Below, piece by piece: positions 28,509 through 35,031 of a DNA stretch of 64,000 bases. Under the pieces are notes generated by a model. It did no database searches. It saw nothing but the letters and a program-made list of their open reading frames with translations, and was not told the DNA's origin. The translations under genes and the position numbers were made by a program. Where the stretch lies: the NCBI RefSeq assembly GCF_016919245.1, contig NZ_JAFEJA010000002.1, forward strand, positions 746,501-810,500. The letters are read 5' to 3'. Every line of letters starts with the position of its first letter. Within the stretch, counting starts at the first letter, position 1. This DNA is from Streptomyces zhihengii. Lineage in GTDB: Bacteria > Actinomycetota > Actinomycetes > Streptomycetales > Streptomycetaceae.

Positions 28509-29222
28509 TCACGGAGTCCCGCCGTCCTCCCCGAGGGCCTGCGCCGCGATCACCGCGGCCTGGACCCTGCGCTCCACGCCCAGCTTCGCCAGCAGCCGCG
28601 AGATGTGGTTCTTCACCGTCTTCTCCGAGAGATGGAGCCGCTCGCCGATCTCCCGGTTGGTCAGCCCGTCGCCGATCAGCGCCAGCACGTCCTTCTCCCG
28701 CTCCGTCAGCCCGGCGAGCCGCCCGTCCGCGGCGGGGGCGGGCGCCGGGTCCCGCAGCGCGCGCAGCAGCCGCTCCGTGGTGGCCGGGTCCAGCATCGAG
28801 CGGCCCGCCGCCACCGTGCGCACCGCCGCGACCAGGTCCGTCCCCTTGATCTGCTTGAGGACGTACCCCGCGGCGCCGGCCATGACGGCGTCCAGCAGGG
28901 CGTCCTCGTCGTCGAAGGAGGTCAGCATCAGACAGGCGACCTCCGGCACCGCGGACCGCAGCTCACGGCAGACGGTCACGCCGTCGCCGTCCGGCAGCCG
29001 GATGTCCAGGACGGCGACGTCGGGCCGCAGGGCGACACCCCGGTTCAGCGCCTGCTCCGCGGTCGCCGCCTCGCCGACGACCTCGATGTCCGGTTCGGCG
29101 TCGAGCAGATCGCGCAGGCCCCGGCGGACGACCTCGTGGTCGTCGAGGACCAGCACCCGGATGCCGCCCTCGCCGGGGGCGGTGCGCGGCGCGTCGTCCG
29201 GGGAACGGTACGGCTCGGTCAT
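28509..29222 (-). CDS. NarL/DevR-type response regulator
   Basis: A 237-residue regulator. The receiver domain reads IRVLVLDDHEVVRRGLRDLL with phospho-acceptor Asp73 (VLDIRLPDG), Thr/Ser in LMLTSF, and Lys in AAGYVLKQIKG. The LuxR helix-turn-helix is LTEREKDVLALIGDGLTNRE to LHLSEKTVKNHISRLLAKLG. The RLPDGDGV, GYVLKQIKG and LLALxGDGLTN features place it near mycobacterial DevR/DosR and Streptomyces OsdR. No cognate sensor kinase is adjacent. GGAGGAAG precedes the ATG. The next genes upstream (Acg-like, Rv1733c-like) belong to families in the DosR regulon, so it probably controls them. Confidence 0.92.
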   Translation of the reverse strand: MTEPYRSPDDAPRTAPGEGGIRVLVLDDHEVVRRGLRDLLDAEPDIEVVGEAATAEQALNRGVALRPDVAVLDIRLPDGDGVTVCRELRSAVPEVACLMLTSFDDEDALLDAVMAGAAGYVLKQIKGTDLVAAVRTVAAGRSMLDPATTERLLRALRDPAPAPAADGRLAGLTEREKDVLALIGDGLTNREIGERLHLSEKTVKNHISRLLAKLGVERRVQAAVIAAQALGEDGGTP

Positions 29223-29318
29223 GGTGCTTCCTCCGGTGGGTGGGCCTGCCCTTCGATCCTCTCGCCGAAGGACCCTCCCGTGCCACGGAACAGGCGCTTT
29301 CCGGCCGGTCCGTGCCGG

Positions 29319-30326
29319 TCAGTCGACGACGAGCACCTCGGACACCGGACGGCGCGGGGTCGCGGGCGCCTCGGGGCCGTAGCCGAGCCGGATGAGCATC
29401 TGCGGGTACGCGGCTCCCGACAGCGGGTCCCGGAGCAGCCAGCGCAGATCGGGGTGTTCGAGCGCCTGCGAGTTGAGCGAGGTGGACAGCCCGTCCAGCG
29501 TCGCGCGCAGCAGCACCCGCTCCATGGCCTGCCCCGCGCGCACCCAGTCCGCCGGTTCGTCCCGCCGCGTGCCGAGCACCGCGAGACACGGCGACCACTC
29601 GAAGACGGCCGTCCCGGGATCGGCGCCCTCACCCGCTCCGCCGGCCGCCTCGGCGCCGGGGAACTCCCGCACCAGCGCCCGGCCGCCGTGGCGGCGGGGG
29701 CCGCGCGCGTAGGCGGGGATGCCCTCCGGCGCGTCGCGGGCGCGCTCGGACGTCCAGTGCGCGATCTCCTCCAGCGCCTCGGGCGACAGCTTCTCCTCCT
29801 GCTCGGCGTCCCACGCCAGGTCGGTGAGGGTGTGGCCGCGCCAGTCGTCCGCGACGTCGAGGGCGCCGCCCTCGGCCAGCGCGGCCTGCCTGAGGCGGTC
29901 CAGCAGCTCACCGGGGACGGGCCGCTCGGAGAACGGCGCCCTGCTGGTGTGCCGCCGCGCGATCGCCGGGTGCAGTTCCGCGAGGCCGTCCCCGGCCGCG
30001 TCCCCGGTCGCGGGGGCGAAGGTGACGGCGGCCAGCAGCTCGGGGGCGAACCCGGCCGGGCGGACGCTCACCCGGGCCTCCCAGCCGGCCGCCGCCGCGG
30101 CGACCCGCAGGTTGAACAGGGCGGCGCCGCAGCCGACATGGAGGCCGCGGGCCGCGGGATCGGTGCGCGGCATGGTGCGGGAGGCGTCCAGCAGCAGCGT
30201 CAGCACACCCTGGATCCGGTCGTAACGGAACAGCCACGGCTGCGCGTTGTGCATCGACGGAGCCAGTACGGCATCGGCGACCCAGGAGGACACGGCCTCC
30301 GGGCCGGGGACGGACGCAGCAGACAT
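29319..30326 (-). CDS. Acg-like FMN-binding nitroreductase family protein
   Basis: A 335-residue protein of the Acg (Rv2032) family, which has two nitroreductase halves, one shaped as a lid over the FMN site. The N-terminal half has ADAVLAPSMHNAQPWLFRYD with the SxxNxQPW flavin-binding signature; later segments are HTSRAPFSERPVP and WVRAGQAMERVLLRATLDGL. Mycobacterial Acg is strongly DosR-induced and may sequester flavin rather than reduce nitro compounds. The start at 30326 is used because the open frame upstream passes through the hairpin. It lies 97 bases upstream of the DevR-like gene, same strand, so cotranscription is likely. Confidence 0.88.
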   Translation of the reverse strand: MSAASVPGPEAVSSWVADAVLAPSMHNAQPWLFRYDRIQGVLTLLLDASRTMPRTDPAARGLHVGCGAALFNLRVAAAAAGWEARVSVRPAGFAPELLAAVTFAPATGDAAGDGLAELHPAIARRHTSRAPFSERPVPGELLDRLRQAALAEGGALDVADDWRGHTLTDLAWDAEQEEKLSPEALEEIAHWTSERARDAPEGIPAYARGPRRHGGRALVREFPGAEAAGGAGEGADPGTAVFEWSPCLAVLGTRRDEPADWVRAGQAMERVLLRATLDGLSTSLNSQALEHPDLRWLLRDPLSGAAYPQMLIRLGYGPEAPATPRRPVSEVLVVD

Positions 30327-30359
30327 GGAAACCACCCGCACATCAACCCTCGGGCCGGA

Positions 30360-30370
30360 GGGGAGTCCCC
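30360..30370. promoter_or_regulatory. Short palindrome GGGGAGTCCCC before the Acg-like gene
   Basis: A GGGGA-G-TCCCC dyad lies 34 bases upstream of the Acg-like start. Read on the minus strand with its flank, TCGGGGACT matches one half of the DosR consensus (TTSGGGACT) at eight of nine places; the other half is poor. Weak candidate for the DevR-like regulator. Confidence 0.3.
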
Positions 30371-30394
30371 GACCCGTCACCCTCCATCGTCCCT

Positions 30395-30443
30395 CCGGCG
30401 CACCGGCCCGGACAGGGCCGAACGGCCCTGTCCGGTGCGCCGG
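30395..30443 (-). terminator. Hairpin after the Rv1733c-like gene
   Basis: 30395-30420 pairs with 30423-30443, with one five-base bulge and a two-base AA loop. The innermost 11 pairs (GGACAGGGCCG) are perfect. It begins directly after the stop of the Rv1733c-like gene (minus strand) and separates it from the Acg-like gene. Confidence 0.75.
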
Positions 30444-31064
30444 TCAGGCCGAGGCCGACCAGCGGGGGGCGGCCGCCGCCCAGGCGGCGTCCCACTCCGC
30501 CAGCCGCCGCCGGTCGAGCACCCGCCCGACCACCGCGTACGTGACCGCCCCGGCCACCGCGACCGCCGCTCCCGCCGTCGCCCCCCAGCCGACGGACCGG
30601 TTGCGGACCTCGGCCGCGGACATCGGGGCCCGGGCCGCCCGGCCCTCGGCGTCGCACCACAGGGGGACCGTGCTGCCCGCCGTCACCCCGGCCGGAACCT
30701 CCGTCTCGCCGCGGTGCACCCGGCCGTCCGGGCCGGTCCAGCGGACCGGCGCCGGATACCGGGCCAGGTCCGCCTCCGCCGAGCCCGGTTCCGGATGCCG
30801 GGGCGCGTCCCGCTCCAGCACCGCCGTCACCCGGTGCAGGCTCGCGGCACGCGCCTCGGCATCCGCGGTGAGCGACCCGTGCACGGCACGGCCCACGGCG
30901 ACGGAGACGACGGGCACGGCGCCCAGGACCACGGCGGCCAGCGCCAGCGTGATCCACGCCCGCACCAGGTCGCACCGGCGGCGCAGCGGGTTGGGGCGCA
31001 GGCCCCACAACGGCGCCGGCCGGTGCGCGGGAGGGGGCTGGGCGCGCGGGACGGGGTCATGCAT
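30444..31064 (-). CDS. Rv1733c-like membrane protein (second copy)
   Basis: A 206-residue protein with the same plan as 13407-14009: the N-terminal motif GLRPNPLRRRCDLVRAW, a helix (WITLALAAVVLGAVPVVSVA), an extracytoplasmic segment with RWTGPDGRVHRGETEVPAG and VPLWCDAEGRAARAP, a second helix, and a C-terminus WDAAWAAAAPRW. Rv1733c is a DosR-regulon membrane protein of unknown role. AAGGAG lies six bases before the ATG. It sits beside DevR- and Acg-like genes, which strengthens the regulon idea. The repeat array at 31104-31291 lies directly upstream. Confidence 0.8.
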   Translation of the reverse strand: MHDPVPRAQPPPAHRPAPLWGLRPNPLRRRCDLVRAWITLALAAVVLGAVPVVSVAVGRAVHGSLTADAEARAASLHRVTAVLERDAPRHPEPGSAEADLARYPAPVRWTGPDGRVHRGETEVPAGVTAGSTVPLWCDAEGRAARAPMSAAEVRNRSVGWGATAGAAVAVAGAVTYAVVGRVLDRRRLAEWDAAWAAAAPRWSASA

Positions 31065-31103
31065 GGCTGCTCCTTCGCAGAGGGGGGCGACACCGCGTCG
31101 CGC

Positions 31104-31291
31104 GGTGGATCGTTCGCGGGGCGTGGTGGGATCGCCTGTCGTGGTGGATCGTTCGCGGGCGTGGAGGGATCGCCTGTCGTGGTGGATCGTTCGCGGTGCG
31201 GCGGGACCACCCGTCGTGGTGGATCGTTCGCGGTGCGGCGGGACCACCCGTCGTGGTGGATCGTTCGCGGGCGCGGCGGCATCACCCGTCG
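31104..31291. repeat. Five tandem 37- to 39-base repeats containing GGTGGATCGTTCGCGG
   Basis: Copies start at 31104, 31143, 31181, 31218 and 31255. The first 16 bases (GGTGGATCGTTCGCGG) are invariant; the rest varies, and copies three and four are identical. It lies between the MreB-like gene end and the Rv1733c-like start and overlaps the last codons of the former. Spacing is uneven and there are no spacers, so it is not CRISPR. Confidence 0.92.
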
Positions 31292-32103
31292 CAGGCGCGG
31301 CCCGGCCGGACGCCGGACGCCGGATGGCGGTGCACGGCCGCGAGGATCTGGCCGGCGCCCCGCAGGGCGGCGGTGTGCGGCGCGGTCGCGGGCCGCACGG
31401 GCACCCGCAGCCGGTCCGTCAGCGCGTAGGCGATCTCCGGCCGCAGGGCGCCGCCCCCGGCCAGCACCACACCGCGCCGCAGCGCCAGGAGGGACTGCGG
31501 CGTGCGGTCCGCGCGCAGCATGTCGGCGACCATGGCGACGACCGCCCCGGCGACGTCGGCGACCGGCATCGCGTCGTCGAGATCGGTGGTCCCGAGCGCG
31601 GTCCGGTACGCGTCCGCCACCGCCCCGTCCGCGAGCAGGGCGACCTCGGTCACCTGCGCGCCGAGGTCCACGACCACCAGCGGCCGGCTCATGTCCGCCG
31701 CCGCGCCGAGGGCGATCGCCCGCGCGGCCGGGACCGTCAGCACCGTGCGCGGGCGCAGCACCTCCAGCGCTTCGAGCGCGGCCCCGCGGAAGCCGGGCCC
31801 GCCGAGGACCGGGGTGCTGAGGACGATCAGCGGCCGGCCGGGGCCCGCGGTGCGGCGGCCCAGCAGCCGGTCCAGCATCCGTGCCACGCCGGCGGTGTCC
31901 ACGATGGCGCCCCGCTGCACGGGGTGGATCCCGCCCGTTCCGGGGAACGTCACCGTCGGCACGTCCAGCACGACGCCCCTGCCGGGTGTCCAGGCCCGGG
32001 TGCGGGCGCTGCCGATGTCGATCGCGAACCGCGGGCAGAGCCCGCACGCGGGCCACCGCGGGTGGCGCCGCCCCGCGTCCGCCTCCGCGGCCGTGCGGCT
32101 CAC
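31282..32103 (-). CDS. MreB-like actin-fold protein (short)
   Basis: A 273-residue actin/Hsp70-fold protein related to rod-shape-determining MreB. The nucleotide motifs are visible: phosphate-1 FAIDIGSARTRAW, phosphate-2 LVVVDLGAQVTEVALL, and adenosine loop GVVLAGGGALRPEI. It is about 70 residues shorter than MreB, mainly in the central subdomains, so polymerisation is doubtful. Streptomyces have a third, poorly studied MreB homologue beside DksA-like genes (SCO6166 by memory), and this fits it. The start overlaps the TraR-type gene's stop by four bases (ATGA), so the two are coupled. The 3' end runs into the tandem repeats. Confidence 0.78.
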   Translation of the reverse strand: MSRTAAEADAGRRHPRWPACGLCPRFAIDIGSARTRAWTPGRGVVLDVPTVTFPGTGGIHPVQRGAIVDTAGVARMLDRLLGRRTAGPGRPLIVLSTPVLGGPGFRGAALEALEVLRPRTVLTVPAARAIALGAAADMSRPLVVVDLGAQVTEVALLADGAVADAYRTALGTTDLDDAMPVADVAGAVVAMVADMLRADRTPQSLLALRRGVVLAGGGALRPEIAYALTDRLRVPVRPATAPHTAALRGAGQILAAVHRHPASGVRPGRACDG

Positions 32104-32621
32104 CGCCCCGCCTCCCGCACGTGCTGGCAGCGCCCGCAGTAGCGGGCCTGCGGCACCACCGTCAGCCGGGCGAGGGCGATGGGCCGGGCGCAGAGGTGGC
32201 AGCTGCCGTAGCGGCCCTCCTCCATGCGCGCCAGCGCGGCCTCCACGTCGGCGAGCACCATCCGCGCGGACGCGGCGAGCCGGTCACGGGACACGGTGCC
32301 CGCCGAGCGCGCCCGCGGGCGCGCCGCGTACGGCCCGGCCCGCCGTCCGGCCCCGTCCTCCGTCTCACCGGCGCGGTCCGGCGCGTACCCGGCGCCGTCC
32401 CGGCCCGGGCCGTGCGCGGCGGGGGCGCTCCCGCAGGCGGCGCCGGCCGTGGCGGCCGCACGGTGCGGCCCGGAGGCGTCCTCGGGTCCCGGGCCGGGGG
32501 CGGACAGCCGCCGCAACTGCTCCCGGCGGAAGGCGCGCTGCTCGCGCAGGCCCTCGCGCAGCGCGTCGAGGTCCTCGGGCGCCGGGCCCGCGGTGCGGAC
32601 GCCGGCCGTCTGGTTGTTCAC
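32100..32621 (-). CDS. DksA/TraR C4 zinc-finger protein, long form
   Basis: A 173-residue protein. N-terminal helices (EDLDALREGLREQRAFRREQL) and a long disordered Gly/Pro/Ala stretch (~residues 45-110) precede the C-terminal DksA domain: ARMVLADVEAALARMEEG, then the zinc finger CHLCARPIALARLTVVPQARYCGRC with four cysteines. DksA-type proteins bind the RNA-polymerase secondary channel or act as small zinc proteins. AGGAG lies 11 bases before the GTG at 32621; two other GTGs at 32633 and 32630 lie too close to it. It is translationally coupled to the MreB-like gene. Confidence 0.82.
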   Translation of the reverse strand: MNNQTAGVRTAGPAPEDLDALREGLREQRAFRREQLRRLSAPGPGPEDASGPHRAAATAGAACGSAPAAHGPGRDGAGYAPDRAGETEDGAGRRAGPYAARPRARSAGTVSRDRLAASARMVLADVEAALARMEEGRYGSCHLCARPIALARLTVVPQARYCGRCQHVREAGR

Positions 32622-32696
32622 TTCGGTCACCACTCCTGGTGCGCGGTCCGCTGTGCGCGGTGGATCGGGGCGGGTCGGTCGGGCCGGGCGGTGCCG

Positions 32697-33023
32697 TCAC
32701 ACGGTCCGGCGCTGGCAGGCGACACAGCAGCGGGCGTACGGGAGGATCTCCAGGCGCTCGTCGGGGACCGGCCGGGCGCAGCCCTCGCAGAGGCCGTAGG
32801 CGCCGCGCTCCAGGCGGGCGAAGGCCGCCTCGATCTCGGTCAGGACCCGCTGGATCGCCGACTGCTGCGCGACCATCAGGTCGCGCGGCGCCTCGTGCCG
32901 CTCCTCCTCGATGGCCGCGAGCTGGGTGAGGCGGGAGGCCCGCTCGTGCTCCAGGCGCTGCCGGATCTCGGGGTCGGTGGCACCGCGGGGACGGGAGACG
33001 GAGCGAGCCGCGTCGGGCGACAT
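32697..33023 (-). CDS. DksA/TraR C4 zinc-finger protein, short form
   Basis: A 108-residue protein. A coiled-coil-like N-terminal half (EIRQRLEHERASRLTQLAAI, residues ~20-60) leads to the C4 zinc finger CEGCARPVPDERLEILPYARCCVACQ, the standard DksA/TraR layout. AAAGGAA precedes the ATG at 33023. It lies 75 bases upstream of the second TraR-like gene, same strand, and probably belongs to the same operon. Unlike E. coli DksA the coiled coil is short and lacks an obvious acidic tip, so direct RNA-polymerase action is uncertain. Confidence 0.87.
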   Translation of the reverse strand: MSPDAARSVSRPRGATDPEIRQRLEHERASRLTQLAAIEEERHEAPRDLMVAQQSAIQRVLTEIEAAFARLERGAYGLCEGCARPVPDERLEILPYARCCVACQRRTV

Positions 33024-33286
33024 GGCGTTCCTTTCGGGGCGGCGGCCGCGGCGTCGTGCGGCGGGCGCCGCGGACGCACGTCCGCACCGCCGGGCGGCGG
33101 TGCGGAGGCCAAGGGGTTCCTGACTGCCACCCTCGCCCTTTCCCGCGCGCCGAGCCATCGGGCCCGGACCCCATTTGCGGGGGCTCCCATGGTGTAGAGG
33201 CCCGGGGTCCCCGGCCCGGTGCCGGCACCCTCCCCGGGTGGCCCATAGTGGTAGCACCTGCGACGAAGGAGGAGGTCAGGTACGCC

Positions 33287-34285
33287 GTGTCCCTGTTCTG
33301 GCGGATTTTCGCGCTCAACGCCCTGGTGCTCGGAGTCGCCACCGCGCTGCTGCTGTGGGCGCCGGTGACGGTCTCCGTGCCCGTACTGCTGACGGAGGCG
33401 GTGATCCTTCTCGGCGGGCTCGGCGTCATGCTGGTCGCCAACGCGGCGCTGCTGCGCGTCGGCCTGGCGCCGCTGGACCGGCTGACGCGGCAGATGGCCA
33501 CCGTCGACCTCCTCCGGCCCGGCGGCCGTCTGCCCGTGCCGGGCCACGGCGGGGTCGGGGAGCTGATCCACACCTTCAACGAGATGATCGAGCGGCTGGA
33601 GGCCGAGCGGGCCGCCAGCAGCGCCCGCGCCCTGAACGCCCAGGAGTCCGAACGGCGCCGGATCGCGCAGGAGTTGCACGACGAGGTCGGCCAGAGCATG
33701 ACCGCCGTCCTGCTGACGCTGAAGCGGGCGGCCGACCAGTCCGGCGGGCCGCTGCGGGACGACATGCGGCTCGCGCAGGAGACCACCCGGGCGAGCCTCG
33801 ACGAGGTCCGCCGGCTCGCCCGCCGGCTGCGCCCCGGCGTGCTGGAGGACCTCGGGCTGGTCAGCGCGCTGACCTCGCTCGCGGTCGAGTTCGCCACCCA
33901 CACCGGGCTGCGCGTCGAGCGCCGCTTCGGCGCCGGCCTGCCCGGCCTCGACCGGGTCGGCGAACTCGTCGTCTACCGGGTCGCCCAGGAAAGTCTGACC
34001 AATGTCGCCCGGCACGCGGAGGCGGGGAACGTGACCCTTGAACTGACCGGTACGCCCGGCGCGGTGACGCTGACCGTCACCGACGACGGCCGGGGTGTGG
34101 GACTGGCGCGCGACGGCGCCGGCATCCGCGGCATGCGCGAACGCGCCCTGCTGCTGGGCGCCTCGCTCGACATCGGCGCCACCGGGCGGGGCGGCACCCG
34201 CGTCCGGCTGACGGTGCCGGTGGCACCGCTCGCGCCGGCCTTCGTGCCGCTCGCCCCGGCGGCCCCCGAGGAGGGGCTGCCATGA
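33287..34285 (+). CDS. NarL-family sensor histidine kinase
   Basis: A 332-residue kinase. Two N-terminal helices (FWRIFALNALVLGVATALLL and LLTEAVILLGGLGVMLVANA) are separated by only a few residues, so there is almost no outside sensor domain. A HAMP-like segment follows (LLRVGLAPLDRLTRQMATVD). The HisKA_3 box is ERRRIAQELHDEVGQSM with phospho-His131, and the HATPase domain has AQESLTNVARHA and DDGRGVG. Start is the GTG at 33287, preceded by a perfect AAGGAGGT. It overlaps the response regulator by ATGA. Divergent from the TraR-like operon. Confidence 0.93.
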   Translation: MSLFWRIFALNALVLGVATALLLWAPVTVSVPVLLTEAVILLGGLGVMLVANAALLRVGLAPLDRLTRQMATVDLLRPGGRLPVPGHGGVGELIHTFNEMIERLEAERAASSARALNAQESERRRIAQELHDEVGQSMTAVLLTLKRAADQSGGPLRDDMRLAQETTRASLDEVRRLARRLRPGVLEDLGLVSALTSLAVEFATHTGLRVERRFGAGLPGLDRVGELVVYRVAQESLTNVARHAEAGNVTLELTGTPGAVTLTVTDDGRGVGLARDGAGIRGMRERALLLGASLDIGATGRGGTRVRLTVPVAPLAPAFVPLAPAAPEEGLP

Positions 34286-34941
34286 CGGACACACCGGAGA
34301 TCCGCATCCTGCTCGCCGACGACCACGCGCTGGTGCGCAGGGGCGTGCGGCTCATCCTCGACGGGGAGCCCGGTCTGCGGGTGGTGGCCGAGGCGGGCGA
34401 CGGCGCGGAGGCCGTCGAGATGGTCCGCGGCCACGAGGTCGACCTCGCGGTCCTCGACATCGGCATGCCGAGGATGACCGGCATCCAGGCCGCGCGCGAA
34501 CTGGCGTCGCTCCGGCCGGGGCTGCGCATCCTGATGCTGACCATGTACGACAACGAGCAGTACTTCTTCCAGGCCCTGAAGGCGGGGGCCTGCGGCTACG
34601 TCCTCAAGTCCGTCGCCGACCGCGACCTGGTGGCGGCGTGCCGGGCCGCGATGCGCGGCGAGTCCTTCCTCTACCCCGGGGCCGTCACGGCGCTGATCCG
34701 CAACTACCTGGACCGCGCCCGCCTCGGCGAGGACGCCGGGGGCGAGATCCTCACGGCGCGGGAGGAGGAGGTCCTGAAGCTGGTGGCGGAGGGGCTGTCG
34801 TCGAAGGACATCGCGGAGACGCTCTTCATCAGCGTCAAGACCGTCCAGCGCCACCGGGCGAACCTGCTGAGCAAGCTGGGGCTCCGGGACCGGCTTGCGC
34901 TCACCCGCTACGCGATCCGGTCCGGCCTGATCGAGCCCTGA
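34282..34941 (+). CDS. NarL/LuxR-type response regulator
   Basis: A 219-residue regulator with a receiver domain (ILLADDHALVRRGVRLIL; phospho-acceptor Asp59 in VLDIGMP; Thr in MLTMYDN; Lys in CGYVLKSVADRDL) and a C-terminal LuxR helix-turn-helix (LTAREEEVLKLVAEGLSSKD to FISVKTVQRHRANLLSKLG). It overlaps the kinase gene by four bases and is its evident partner. Only the HAMP-bearing sensor hints at a membrane or redox signal. No target site can be named. Confidence 0.94.
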   Translation: MTDTPEIRILLADDHALVRRGVRLILDGEPGLRVVAEAGDGAEAVEMVRGHEVDLAVLDIGMPRMTGIQAARELASLRPGLRILMLTMYDNEQYFFQALKAGACGYVLKSVADRDLVAACRAAMRGESFLYPGAVTALIRNYLDRARLGEDAGGEILTAREEEVLKLVAEGLSSKDIAETLFISVKTVQRHRANLLSKLGLRDRLALTRYAIRSGLIEP

Positions 34942-35031
34942 GCGCGCCGCGGCCGCGCGAGCGCCGCGCCGGGAGCCCCGCCCCCGTGGGACGCCCCGCC
35001 GCCCGCCGCGCACCGCTGTGCCGGCGGGCGG

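Noticed and set aside
29223..29318. DosR-type box upstream of the DevR-like gene
   Set aside because: GGGTCCTTCGGC is only loosely like GGGACCTTCGGCCC; the right half is missing, so I did not call it.
31104..31291. Possible CRISPR array
   Set aside because: Repeats of 37-39 bases follow each other with no spacers of constant length, the variable part is only diverged repeat, and no cas gene is present.
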